Shown piece by piece: positions 1 through 8,164 of a DNA stretch of 44,634 bases. Each line of letters opens with the position of its first letter. The first letter of the stretch is position 1. The notes under the pieces are model-generated. The model worked only from the letters and a program-made list of their open reading frames with translations, did no database searches and was not told where the DNA came from. The stretch is from the NCBI GenBank assembly GCA_018648805.1, contig JABGQM010000036.1, positions 1 through 44,634 of the forward strand. The letters are read 5' to 3'. This DNA comes from Verrucomicrobiota bacterium (lineage in GTDB: Bacteria; Verrucomicrobiota; Kiritimatiellia; UBA8416; JABMPJ01). A program made the position numbers and the translations under genes.

Positions 1-170
1 TTTGTGAGGGCTTGCTACTGGCACCCCTTAGAGAGGGAGATGGACAATGACTTTTGTGTATAAAAGACAGGGCAAGCCGGCAGGGGTTTCGATACTCAAG
101 CTTAACGGTTACGCAAGAATCGCGCTAAGCACCATATCCGCCCCAGATATCCCCGCGCCCACCTCACCCA

Positions 171-266
171 CAACAACTTACAGGCGGGGACCGTCTCCGC
201 CCCCGTCTCCGCCCCCGTCTCCGTCACCCCCCAACAACTTACAGACGGGGACCGTCTCCGCCCCAC
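171..266. repeat. GC-rich tandem/dispersed repeat
   Basis: Two copies of a roughly 34-base unit beginning CAACAACTTACA start at 171 and 232, 61 bases apart. Each runs into GTCTCCGCCCC blocks; the block is repeated three times in tandem between 193 and 228, the third copy imperfect. The element ends exactly where the oxidoreductase remnant to its right begins. Copy number and form look like a dispersed intergenic repeat rather than a CRISPR. Confidence 0.7.
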
Positions 267-267
267 G

Positions 268-418
268 ATTTGAAAGTAGTCGCCGCCACCATGTCCCGCA
301 CGCTTGGCCTCTTTGGACGCATTACACCAGTTTTCGGGCAGATATTGTTCGGCTAGTTCGGGCACCTCGCTGAACAGGGAAAGATCCTGCCAGCGGCAGT
401 GTTTGTCCGAATCGTTCA
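268..418 (-). pseudogene. Remnant of a Gfo/Idh/MocA-family oxidoreductase (C-terminal part)
   Basis: The minus-strand frame contains an NDSDKHC segment, then DLSLFSEVPELAEQYLP, then NASKEAKRAGHGGGDYF. This order resembles the C-terminal region of Gfo/Idh/MocA family NAD(P)-dependent sugar dehydrogenases, where a GHGGGDYF motif is typical and is followed by a further helix and tail. Here the match stops right after DYFQI, at the GC-rich repeat, and the front half is also absent. About 50 codons are left. It lies just downstream of the PHP lipoprotein on the same strand, so the two may once have been co-transcribed. The family match is from recalled motifs and was not searched. Confidence 0.5.
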
Positions 419-432
419 GGAGTAGGGGAAAC

Positions 433-1605
433 CTAATGGGAGAGCAGGGATACACTTCGGCCCGCGAGCGGCCCGGAGCGGTCGGAGTTACCTGGTAAAG
501 CTTTCGTAGCTACGCTTGCATCGGTAAAGACCGGCTGCCCCCAGGCATAGTATTCCTCAAGTGTGCCCGTGTCAGGATGCGCACGTGTGAATGTTGCTTT
601 GGCTCGCACGTATGGGATTGATCCGTCGATCTGGAAACGGCCCTCTTCGCCTTTGATGGTATCGAGGACCTTGCCAGCGGGGCCTATGAACTCGATCCGA
701 AAGCCTTCGCTTCCGTTCTCAACAGGTTTGCCCCGTAGCGCCGGCAAGGAGGTCAGTTCTCCTCTCGTCTTCTGAGCGTCCACTTCGATCAGGTAGGTTC
801 GGGGCCCTCTTTCGCACGTTTTGAGAAAGACGCCATTGCTTGCATAGAAGTCGCCCTGCAGCATGGCGCGTGTGATGGCATCCGGATCAAGGCTTGCGGC
901 ATGCACCATGACCCAGCCGCGTCCCGGGTTGGCTTTGTTCGCGGCAATGGTCTTTAGATGGTGGGTATCATCCGATGACACAGCAAAGATCTTCATGCCC
1001 TCTGTGAGCAGGTGATCCCACATTGCCTCTGTGGATGGATGCTTGCTATCACCGTGGTTGTGAACAGAGGGATGTCCGTTGAATAGCTCGAACATAGAGA
1101 GATGGCGCACGGGCAGAATATCCTCAGCGGACGCAGCATATTTGAAATTGGGATGGTTGAGAACGGCCTGCCCTCCCGCTGCCATGGCTTGGTCCACATG
1201 GTACTGAATGATCTCGGATCTCTCTGTGTGATCAAACTTCCAGGATGCTACGTTGGTGATATTCATGGCCGTGGTATGAATCGCCTTGCTGCCGGTGATT
1301 TCCTCGCCGGGAATCAGCAGGAAATCATCCCGCTTCTCGTCAGGCAGCTTGATCTCCCTGGGATCAACGAACTTATTGTGATCCGTTATGACCAGGAAGT
1401 TGTAGTTGTGGTCGTGGTACCACTTGGCAACCACTTCAGGCGCAGAATCCCCGTCGCTCCGTATTGTATGGGCGTGTGTATTGCCTCGAAACCACTGCTT
1501 AGCCTGGGAGGGCCTCATAGAGACACACCCGGAGGCAAGAAGCACCGCACACAGGGCAGGAATGGCCAGTAGGTAACGCATCGGGATGTTTGCTTTCATG
1601 ACCAT
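433..1605 (-). CDS. PHP-domain (CehA/McbA-type) metallohydrolase lipoprotein
   Basis: This is a predicted secreted or outer-membrane-anchored phosphoesterase-type metallohydrolase of the PHP superfamily. Residues 1-27 form a lipoprotein signal with an LASGC lipobox. Metal-site motifs follow in the expected order: NTHAHT near residue 41, a downstream SDGD, ITDHN, PGEE, LNHPN and SSDDTHH. CehA/McbA members cleave esters and carbamates; the substrate here is unknown. The start at 1605 is chosen because AGGAGAG lies about 7 bases upstream; a second ATG follows two codons later, and the longer frame to 1644 has no such site. The last 20 residues look unlike the family and may be read-through sequence. 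The Gfo/Idh/MocA remnant follows downstream. Confidence 0.8.
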   Translation of the reverse strand: MVMKANIPMRYLLAIPALCAVLLASGCVSMRPSQAKQWFRGNTHAHTIRSDGDSAPEVVAKWYHDHNYNFLVITDHNKFVDPREIKLPDEKRDDFLLIPGEEITGSKAIHTTAMNITNVASWKFDHTERSEIIQYHVDQAMAAGGQAVLNHPNFKYAASAEDILPVRHLSMFELFNGHPSVHNHGDSKHPSTEAMWDHLLTEGMKIFAVSSDDTHHLKTIAANKANPGRGWVMVHAASLDPDAITRAMLQGDFYASNGVFLKTCERGPRTYLIEVDAQKTRGELTSLPALRGKPVENGSEGFRIEFIGPAGKVLDTIKGEEGRFQIDGSIPYVRAKATFTRAHPDTGTLEEYYAWGQPVFTDASVATKALPGNSDRSGPLAGRSVSLLSH

Positions 1606-1695
1606 GCCTGTTCTCTCCTGATTAATGCTGATAATCGTGGCCAAAACCTCGGGACCGAAAAGTGACGCTATGCCTATTGGGTGGCCGGGTCAAAC

Positions 1696-2541
1696 TTAGA
1701 ACCCTCTGTCGCATGGCCGGCCTTGGACGTAGGCGTGGTCAGAATCGTACTCCCAGGCAAAAGCGACACGGTCGCCAAGGGCATGAGTCGACACACTGAC
1801 ATCCGTTCCTGACACCTCGACCAGCTTGAACTCGAACGGGGCTTCTACGAAGCTGCTGGCACTGACGTAGTGGGTCGCTCCTTCCGAGACATGCATATTC
1901 ATATGACTGTGACCCGTCAACACGAGCCGTGGGTCACGACAGTGGGCGAGCAGTCCGTTAAGTTCATTTTCAAACGCCGGTCCGGTGGCGTGCGATGGGG
2001 CTTTGCCATCTGTCTGCTCGGGTGGCAGACCTCGTGCGGGGGCATGCGTGACCAGGATGTGCGGTCGCTCGGCATACCGCGCCAGGGCCTGTTCGAGGCG
2101 CTGACGCTGTGCGGGAAGAAAGTGCGCCCGCTGCTCGCCCTGCCAGCAATAGGGCTGGAGGCACCACTGGGTTGGCGCCACGTGTACGACACAGTCGTCG
2201 CAGACCACATCGAAGTCGAGCTCACCCCCGGGAAAGCATGACGGCGCGTGCTGCAACCACCACCGATGTGCCTCGGGATCGGTCAGGTCGTGATTTCCAA
2301 GACAGAGGTAGACGGGCACGCCCAGCGTATAGAGTCTGGCTGCCTCCTGGATGGTTTCGATAGACGACGCGTCAATCATGTCGCCCCCATGGACCACAAA
2401 ATCCAGCGGGGCATGTTCGGCCATCCAGGCCGTCAGTCCTTGCACTAACTCGGTCTGCCGCTGCGGGTAAGCCGTTTGTTGGCAATAGCCCGCCGACTCC
2501 GCCCCATAATGGGTGTCACTGAGATAGAGAAAACGCGTCAT
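1696..2541 (-). CDS. Calcineurin-like metallophosphoesterase
   Basis: A 281-residue cytoplasmic phosphoesterase with no signal peptide. The five metal-binding motifs of the family appear in order: SDTH near residue 8, GGDM near 52, GNHD near 83, a THAP segment and GHSHMN near 210. The layout resembles CpdA-like (3',5'-cyclic-nucleotide) and Icc-type phosphodiesterases, but the substrate cannot be read from sequence. AGGAT lies about 7 bases before the ATG. It precedes the PHP lipoprotein gene on the same strand with a gap of about 90 bases, so co-transcription is possible. A 210-base gap separates it from coaC and holds only a short GGAGGCACAGAGGCACGGAGG-like low-complexity run near 2690. Confidence 0.85.
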   Translation of the reverse strand: MTRFLYLSDTHYGAESAGYCQQTAYPQRQTELVQGLTAWMAEHAPLDFVVHGGDMIDASSIETIQEAARLYTLGVPVYLCLGNHDLTDPEAHRWWLQHAPSCFPGGELDFDVVCDDCVVHVAPTQWCLQPYCWQGEQRAHFLPAQRQRLEQALARYAERPHILVTHAPARGLPPEQTDGKAPSHATGPAFENELNGLLAHCRDPRLVLTGHSHMNMHVSEGATHYVSASSFVEAPFEFKLVEVSGTDVSVSTHALGDRVAFAWEYDSDHAYVQGRPCDRGF

Positions 2542-2751
2542 GCCGAAATCCTTAATTCACTAGCATCCCATAAGCCATGCTACTGCACTGCAAACACTCC
2601 AATTCACTAACGTTTCCGGCATTCGCTGCCCAACCTGCATTCGAGAATGTCTCGACCCTAAGGAGAGGGATAAACCACCCGCTTCGCTGGAGGCACAGAG
2701 GCACGGAGGAGACAGGCAAGGCTGGCCGCGATAGCGCCGCCAGATCAGTGG

Positions 2752-3282
2752 TTATAGCTGCTCTGCCACGGCATCCATAATGACGTCGAGATCAACCAGA
2801 CGACCACGTCCCTGGTAGCCGCAGGCGAGGTCGCCTTCGCCGACATCGAGGACCGTCACGCCCCGCTCCTTGAGCAGGGCCACGTTGGCCTGCGTGGCGG
2901 GGTGATCCCACATCTTGACGTTCATCGCGGGTGCCATCACGATCGGCACGTTGCACGAGAGCAGCGTGCAGGCCAGCAGGTCATCCGACAACCCGTGCGC
3001 CATCTTGGCGATCACATTGGCCGTGCAGGGCGCCACGACCATGCAGTCGCCCCAGTCGGAGAGCGCAATATGAGGCACGGCTTCCGGCGGCGGCTCAGGA
3101 AACATCTCGATCGCGACCGGATTGTTGCTGAGCGTCCGCAGGGTCAGCGGACCAATGAATTTTGTGGCGGCGGCGGTCATGACCACCTGCACCTCCCACT
3201 CACGTTTGCGCATGAGGCGCACCAGCTCGGCGGCTTTATAGGCCGCAATGGATCCGGTTACTCCCAGCACTACCTTGCTCAT
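2752..3282 (-). CDS. coaC: Phosphopantothenoylcysteine decarboxylase (stand-alone CoaC domain)
   Basis: A flavoprotein that decarboxylates 4'-phospho-N-pantothenoylcysteine to 4'-phosphopantetheine in coenzyme A synthesis. Family marks are an N-terminal GVTGSIAAYKA loop for FMN, the PHIALSDW segment with the catalytic His, the MAPAMN motif, and the substrate flap LACGYQGRGRL carrying the reactive Cys. In most bacteria this is the first half of a CoaBC (Dfp) fusion of about 400 residues. Here the frame stops at 176 residues and no CoaB synthetase domain follows, so CoaB must lie elsewhere. The start overlaps the gmk stop (ATGA), with GGAGGTGA just upstream, which points to translational coupling. 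The yicC-gmk-coaC order is a common bacterial arrangement. Confidence 0.9.
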   Translation of the reverse strand: MSKVVLGVTGSIAAYKAAELVRLMRKREWEVQVVMTAAATKFIGPLTLRTLSNNPVAIEMFPEPPPEAVPHIALSDWGDCMVVAPCTANVIAKMAHGLSDDLLACTLLSCNVPIVMAPAMNVKMWDHPATQANVALLKERGVTVLDVGEGDLACGYQGRGRLVDLDVIMDAVAEQL

Positions 3283-3899
3283 GTGTCACCTCCCGCTTCA
3301 CACACCACAATCTCATGCAGACATCTGTAGGCCGCTTCCAAATAGTCGTTGATGACCAGGTGGCGGTATTCGCCGGCACGCGCCATCTCGGCCCCCGCAT
3401 TCTCGAGACGGGCCTCAATTACCTCAGGGGCATCCTCCCCGCGTCCCTCGAGTCGCTCGCGCAGGGCCTCAATTGAGGGCGGACTGATGAAGATATCGGT
3501 CCAGTGGCCCCCAATCGGATCCTCAGGCCCGGCCGCCTCCAGTGCCGCACGGATCTGGGCCGCGCCCTGCACATCGATATCCATCAGGACCGACTCCCCG
3601 TCCTGCAACGCACCAGCCACGGATTCACGCAGCGTGCCATAGTAGTGCCCGTGCACCACGGCGTATTCGAGGAAGGCGCCCTGCTCTATGCGCGCCTTGA
3701 AATCAGTTTCGGTGAGAAAATGGTAGTCCTCACCGTCGATCTCTTCACCGCGCGGCAGACGCGTGGTACACGATACCGAGTAGACCATATCGGGAATTTC
3801 CACCAGCAAGCGGTCACACAACGTGGTCTTACCGGTCCCGGAGGGGGCGGAGACGATAACGAGAATTGGTTGGATCGTTGATGTGTTCATACTGTTCAA
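3279..3899 (-). CDS. gmk: Guanylate kinase
   Basis: Phosphorylates GMP to GDP with ATP in the cytoplasm. The P-loop APSGTGKT lies at residues 18-25, followed by the GMP-binding SCTTRLPRGEEIDGEDYHF region and the lid region; 206 residues fits the family. The start is uncertain. A TTG at 3899 has GGAG 10 bases upstream, while an ATG at 3890 has no well-placed ribosome site. It lies downstream of yicC across about 120 bases of repeats and overlaps coaC by 4 bases. The rpoZ gene often found between gmk and coaBC is absent. Confidence 0.93.
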   Translation of the reverse strand: MNSMNTSTIQPILVIVSAPSGTGKTTLCDRLLVEIPDMVYSVSCTTRLPRGEEIDGEDYHFLTETDFKARIEQGAFLEYAVVHGHYYGTLRESVAGALQDGESVLMDIDVQGAAQIRAALEAAGPEDPIGGHWTDIFISPPSIEALRERLEGRGEDAPEVIEARLENAGAEMARAGEYRHLVINDYLEAAYRCLHEIVVCEAGGDT

Positions 3900-3930
3900 T
3901 TGACTATAACTCCAAGGGGGGGGGGATTAA

Positions 3931-4022
3931 GTAAGCAGTGAGCAGTAAGCAGTAAGCAGTAAATACCCACTGCCAACCGCTCACTTCTCAATCCCACTGC
4001 TAACTGCTCACTTCTCAATCCC
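3931..4022. repeat. AGCAGT-type and GCTCACTTCTCAATCCC direct repeats
   Basis: The gap between yicC and gmk begins with a G run, followed by four or more AAGCAGT/GAGCAGT units (3931-3963). It then has two exact copies of GCTCACTTCTCAATCCC at 3979-3995 and 4006-4022. The second half partly mirrors the first, since ACTGC/GCAGT recurs on both sides, so the transcript could fold. A related CAGTAGTCAGTAGTC run lies between secA and the radical SAM gene. Confidence 0.75.
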
Positions 4023-4907
4023 CTACTCCACATTCTGAATCTGCTCCCGGATCGCCTCCAACCCGGCCTTGAACTGGATTACATGCCGCGCCACAACGGT
4101 GTCAGACGCCTTGGAGGCAACCGTGTTGATCTCCCTGAACATCTCCTGGCAGAGGAAGTCCATGGTACGCCCGACCGGCTTGCTGCTCTGCACGAGCTTA
4201 TCGAACTGCGCAAAATGGCTGCTCAGCCGCACCAGCTCCTCGGTGATGTCGGATTTCTCGGCAAACTGGGCCAGATCCTTGATCAGGGAGGGATCATTCC
4301 GCTCCAGCGTGACCCCCGCAGCGGCCAAGCGGTCCAGCAAACTCGCACGGTAGCGCTTCACCAGCAGGGGCGCCCGTTTCCCGATCGCCACGTGATGACG
4401 TTTGAGGCCGGCCAAGCGGCGAATGACATCCTTCTCCAGGGCCACGCCTTCACGCGCACGCATGGTCACCATGCCTTCGAGGGCCTGCTGCAGAGCCTGG
4501 CGCACCGACGGCCAGACCCGCGAGGGTTCATCCTGGCGCGCCTCGCACGAGAGCACCCCGGGCATACGCGCGATATCGGCCACGCCCAGCTCGGAATCCA
4601 GGCCCAGCTTACGCGCCGTACGCTGCAAGCGGCGCACATACTGCGCGGCCAGCTTCTCGTCAACATGCGCCTCGGCGGCCTGCTCACCCGCCACGGTCGT
4701 GATGCGTAGTACCCCATTGACCTGTCCGCGCGACACCTTCTTGTGCACCAGGTTGTGGACGCGCGATTCGAGCGAGGCGATCTGGCGCGGCAGGTTGAGC
4801 CGCACATCGAGCTGCTTGCGGTTGACCGAGCTCAGCTCGATCTCAACGTGCAATCCGCCCACGGATGCCGCCCCCCGCCCATATCCGGTCATACTGGTTA
4901 GTGCCAT
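4023..4907 (-). CDS. yicC: YicC-family endoribonuclease-like protein
   Basis: A 294-residue protein starting MALTSMTGYGRG, the signature opening of the YicC/YloC family, and ending with the conserved FLCQEMFREINTVASKA and IREQIQNVE segments (DUF1732 region). E. coli YicC is an RNase acting on selected small RNAs; the family's exact role elsewhere is open. GAGGG lies 8 bases before the ATG. It sits between prfB and gmk in a same-strand row, matching the usual yicC-gmk linkage. Confidence 0.93.
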   Translation of the reverse strand: MALTSMTGYGRGAASVGGLHVEIELSSVNRKQLDVRLNLPRQIASLESRVHNLVHKKVSRGQVNGVLRITTVAGEQAAEAHVDEKLAAQYVRRLQRTARKLGLDSELGVADIARMPGVLSCEARQDEPSRVWPSVRQALQQALEGMVTMRAREGVALEKDVIRRLAGLKRHHVAIGKRAPLLVKRYRASLLDRLAAAGVTLERNDPSLIKDLAQFAEKSDITEELVRLSSHFAQFDKLVQSSKPVGRTMDFLCQEMFREINTVASKASDTVVARHVIQFKAGLEAIREQIQNVE

Positions 4908-4956
4908 TGTTGTGCCCTCGTTTTCAGATCCGGTTACTCACATTCGCGGCCAGCGG

Positions 4957-5027
4957 AGATTAGGGCGAAAGATTAGGGTGAAAGATAAAGGGCTAAGAGC
5001 AAAAACCCTAATCTTTCGCCTTAATCT
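4957..5027. repeat. Long hairpin with 23-base arms
   Basis: Positions 4957-4979 pair with 5005-5027 at 22 of 23 bases; each arm carries GCGAAAGATTAGGGT. The loop is 25 bases of A-rich sequence. It lies between the prfB stop and the yicC start and could act as a terminator-like or processing structure, although no U-run is placed as in a classical terminator. Confidence 0.8.
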
Positions 5028-5039
5028 TCTCCCCTGCTC

Positions 5040-5162
5040 ACACACCCACACACCCACACACACGCTCCACCTACCCCAGCGGAGGCCAAGGGGAGGGACT
5101 AGCGCTCCTTGGCGGCCCGGTATTCCGGGACGGCCGGGCGCAAGCCCCACCCCTTGGCCGGA
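5040..5162. repeat. CA-rich microsatellite and GC-rich palindromic repeat
   Basis: Positions 5040-5064 are CACACACCCACACACC-type simple sequence. From about 5088 to 5155 a GC-rich element carries outer complementary blocks (CCAAGGGG near 5087 and CCCCTTGG near 5150). Its inner stem is CCCGG-TATT-CCGGG at about 5127-5140. It lies directly behind the prfB stop. Confidence 0.55.
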
Positions 5163-5163
5163 G

Positions 5164-6280
5164 CTATCCCTCCGCCGCCTCTTTCTTGAGATAGGCTTCA
5201 ATAAAAGGCTGAATGGCGCCGTTGAGGACTGCGTTCACGTTCGAGGTCTCTTCGCTGGTGCGGTGATCCTTGACCATCGTGTAGGGCTGCAGGACGTAGG
5301 AGCGGATCTGGCTGCCCCATGCGATCTCGCCCTTCTCCCCGTAAAACTTCTCCATGTCCTTGCGCGTCTGATCGAGGGTCCACTCGTAGACGCGCGCCCG
5401 CAGAACTTTCATCGCCTTGGCGCGGTTCTTGTGCTGCGACCGCTCGGCTTGGCAGGCCACCACGATGCCAGTCGGCAGATGCGTAATGCGCACGGCCGAA
5501 TCGGTCGTGTTGACGTGCTGGCCGCCCGCCCCGCTCGAGCGATAGGTATCCACGCGCAGATCCTCGTCCAGGATCTCGACCTCGATATCGTCCGCCACTT
5601 CGGCCACGACATCCAGGGCTACGAAGCTGGTGTGACGCCGCTTGGCAGAGTCAAAGGGACTGATCCGAACCAGTCGGTGGACGCCCCGCTCGGCCTTCAG
5701 ATACCCGTAGGCAAAGTCGGCGTTGATCTGGATCGTGGCGCTCTTGATGCCGGCTTCGTCACCGGGCGATAGCTCCAGCACTTCGACCTCAAACCCATTG
5801 TTTTCAGCGTAGTGTCGATACATGCGCAGGAGCATCTCAGCCCAGTCGCACGACTCGGTGCCGCCGGCCCCGGCATGTAGCGTCAGGTAGGCGTTGCTGC
5901 CATCCAGTTCACCGCTGAGCAGCGACTGCATTTCGAGCTGTTCGAAACCAGCCTCGGCAACCTTCAGGCTGGCCGCCGCATCCTTGGCGGCCTGGGCCCG
6001 CTGGGCGTTGTCCTCTTCCATCTCGCCCAGTTCAATCAGGAGCTCAGCGTCTTCGAGCGCGGTCGCGACCGCATCGAACGGCTTGAGGACCGTACGGTAA
6101 CGATTGGTCTCGTCAATAACAGCACGCGCCTTGTTGGGATCATCCCAGAACCCGGGCGCCACGGCCTTGGCATCCAGTGCGGCGACTTTTTCGGTCAGGC
6201 TGGCAACGTCAAAGATACCCCCGCATCTCGTCCAGGCGGGTACGCAGCGATTGCAGGCGGGGCTTCAAATCATCGATCAT
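5164..6280 (-). CDS. prfB: Peptide chain release factor 2 (programmed +1 frameshift)
   Basis: Recognises UGA and UAA stop codons and triggers peptide release. The gene is in two frames. Codons 1-23 run from ATG at 6280 to CTT at 6214-6212 and are followed by an in-frame TGA (6211-6209). Shifting +1 from CTT reads GAC at 6210 and continues to 5164, giving 371 residues. SPF (stop-codon recognition) falls at residues 207-209 and GGQ (hydrolysis) at 252-254, close to the E. coli positions. The start overlaps the lnt stop by ATGA. A purely in-frame call would begin at an internal GTG (6162) and lose 39 residues. Confidence 0.96.
6205..6224 (-). promoter_or_regulatory. RF2 autoregulatory frameshift site
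   Basis: The minus strand reads CGGGGGTATCTTTGACG here. It has the three parts of the classical RF2 recoding site: a GGGGG Shine-Dalgarno-like block, the CTT slippery codon, and TGA followed by C, a weak termination context. Low RF2 lets the ribosome pause at TGA and slip +1, making more RF2. The match to the known bacterial element is essentially exact. Confidence 0.96.
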
Positions 6281-7983
6281 AATGTAGTGTCCTTCTTCGA
6301 CTGCCGCCACGTCATGAGGCTCGCCACGAGCGCCACAATGGCAGCCGGAATGGCCAGGGGCCAATCGCCAAAACGGGTGTAGAATGTAGGAACCATGTCG
6401 TCACGCGGCACGGCCACGATTTCGGAACGGTAGTCAATCAACGCCCACTCCTTGCGCTTCAAGATCCCACGCGAAGTCTCATCGATTTGTCCGGTCCTGT
6501 CAATGAAGCAGGTCACCCCGGTGTTGGCCGCACGCACAGCCGGTACGCGGTTCTCAACGCAACGGAAGACACAGTGGCTCATATGCTGCACCGCGGCGGC
6601 CGATCCATCAAACCAGCCGTCATTGGTCTGGTTGACCAGCAGGCGCGCGCCGTTGCGTACCATGTCACGTGCCACGCCGGCAAAGACATCCTCAAAGCAG
6701 ATCAGTGAGGAGAACGGAATCGTCGCTCCGACGGGCGTCTCGACGTTGAACACGGTAGACTCCTTGCCAGGCGTGCAGCAAAAGCCGAGCGGCGCCAGGC
6801 GGCGTACCCAACGCCAGTGCTGGTCCATGGGAAGATACTCGCCAAAGGGAACCAGGTGCTGCTTGCGGTAGCGCCCCACCAGCGTGCCGTCGCCCGCGTA
6901 GAGGAAGGTGCTGTTGTGCAGGATCCAGTCCCACGGTCGCATCACCATCGACTCATCCTCCGGATCGCCGCCCGGATGGCGTCCGCCGATTTCCATGGCG
7001 CCCACCAGGAGCGGAGTGCCTGTTTCGCGCGCCAGCTGTCGCACAAAGGTATCGACCGCGCTGTCGTCGGGCAGGAAGCCCGGCAGCGCCGTCTCGGGCC
7101 AGATCACCAGATCGATCTCGGCCTGCAGAGCCGTCACGAGATCCATCCGCTCCTCGAGCGCGCCATAGATCTCGGATTCGAACGCCTCGGGCCACTTCTT
7201 GAGTTGAGGTATATTGGGTTGAATCGCCACCACGCGCAGCGGACTCAACTCGCTGCCGGCCGTGGCCCTCAGCGCGCGGACGCGCCGCACGCCGCCCGTC
7301 CAGACAACGGCCATCAGCAGCAGCACCACCATCAACTCAAGCTGAACCCGCACGCGCCGTGCGCCCATGTAGACCCCACTGACCCGCGCCAGCATGAGGG
7401 CAATCCCTGTGTTGGCTGCCACGATCACGCCCGAGACGAGCGGCACGCCGCCCCACTCCGCCAACTGCAGGACCGGCAGGTTGCGATACTGGCTGATGCC
7501 CAGCCCATTCCAGGGAAGCCCGCTCCCGATCACGCCACGCAGGTATTCAAACCCCACCCACAGGAGCGGCACAATGAGAACCATCGGGAGGGTGCGTGAG
7601 AAAGGCGCCTGCTCACCGTCACGCGGCCCGGCATCCAGCACCTTAAAGGCCCAGGCGGTTGTGGCGGCAAATGCGCCGCGGAAGAGGGCCAGGCAGATCG
7701 CGAGGGCCAGCCAGGCCAGGCCGGCCATGACAAAAGAACAGCCGGTCGCGCCCAGGTGCCAGAGCCACGCCATGCTTACCAGCCAGAAGAGCGTCCCGCT
7801 GGCCCATCCCCAATAGAAGGCACGTCCGGGCGACGTGCTGCGCGCCACCAGAATCAGGGGCATCACGCCCAACCAGGCCGCTTGCGACTCACCCAGTGGC
7901 GGAAAGGAAGCTGCCAGCAAGACGGCCGAACAGAGCACCCCTATCAATCGGATCACATTCGCTTTGGATATCCACTGCTTCAT
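6277..7983 (-). CDS. lnt: Apolipoprotein N-acyltransferase
   Basis: Adds the third acyl chain to the N-terminal Cys of lipoproteins in the inner membrane. The 568-residue protein has multiple N-terminal membrane segments (roughly residues 12-115, 133-155 and 180-230), then a nitrilase-like periplasmic domain and a final membrane helix near 545. The catalytic triad is visible: Glu297 in WPETALPG, Lys374 in YRKQHLVPFGEY and Cys429 in SLICFED. No strong ribosome site precedes the ATG at 7983. Its stop overlaps the prfB start, so the two are probably coupled. A tri-acylated lipoprotein pathway fits the lipobox proteins in the window. Confidence 0.95.
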   Translation of the reverse strand: MKQWISKANVIRLIGVLCSAVLLAASFPPLGESQAAWLGVMPLILVARSTSPGRAFYWGWASGTLFWLVSMAWLWHLGATGCSFVMAGLAWLALAICLALFRGAFAATTAWAFKVLDAGPRDGEQAPFSRTLPMVLIVPLLWVGFEYLRGVIGSGLPWNGLGISQYRNLPVLQLAEWGGVPLVSGVIVAANTGIALMLARVSGVYMGARRVRVQLELMVVLLLMAVVWTGGVRRVRALRATAGSELSPLRVVAIQPNIPQLKKWPEAFESEIYGALEERMDLVTALQAEIDLVIWPETALPGFLPDDSAVDTFVRQLARETGTPLLVGAMEIGGRHPGGDPEDESMVMRPWDWILHNSTFLYAGDGTLVGRYRKQHLVPFGEYLPMDQHWRWVRRLAPLGFCCTPGKESTVFNVETPVGATIPFSSLICFEDVFAGVARDMVRNGARLLVNQTNDGWFDGSAAAVQHMSHCVFRCVENRVPAVRAANTGVTCFIDRTGQIDETSRGILKRKEWALIDYRSEIVAVPRDDMVPTFYTRFGDWPLAIPAAIVALVASLMTWRQSKKDTTL

Positions 7984-8010
7984 GCGCCCCGCGTGCCCCT
8001 ATAGCCTACA

Positions 8011-8110
8011 TTGCGAATGCCAAGACATCGTTAACAGGCGTTTCCAGATGTGTTCGCATTGGTCCATACTCACATCCGACTTAACCGACCCGCTTACTCG
8101 ATTCCTGCTT
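8011..8110. repeat. Diverged copy of a dispersed element (related to 14115-14385)
   Basis: The 19-mer GACATCGTTAACAGGCGTT at 8024-8042 is exactly the reverse complement of 14357-14375. Similarity continues: TCCATAC, CGACTT and ACCGA blocks at about 8063-8092 match the reverse complement of about 14300-14340 in the same order. It lies upstream of lnt and downstream of secA, so it may also carry the lnt promoter. Confidence 0.65.
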
Positions 8111-8164
8111 GCCGCCGGTCATAGTGCCATCATCAATAAAAAGAGACCGCTGTAGCCTGCGTCC

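Noticed and set aside
171..266. Short repeats that could look like a CRISPR array
   Set aside because: Only two copies of the long unit with a repeat-derived spacer; no cas genes and no regular spacers.
4957..5027. Telomere-like TTAGGG repeats
   Set aside because: TTAGGG appears only as part of a hairpin arm, not as a tandem array.
4402..5772. 456-residue plus-strand frame across yicC and prfB
   Set aside because: It crosses two real genes and a repeat region on the other strand; no recognisable content.
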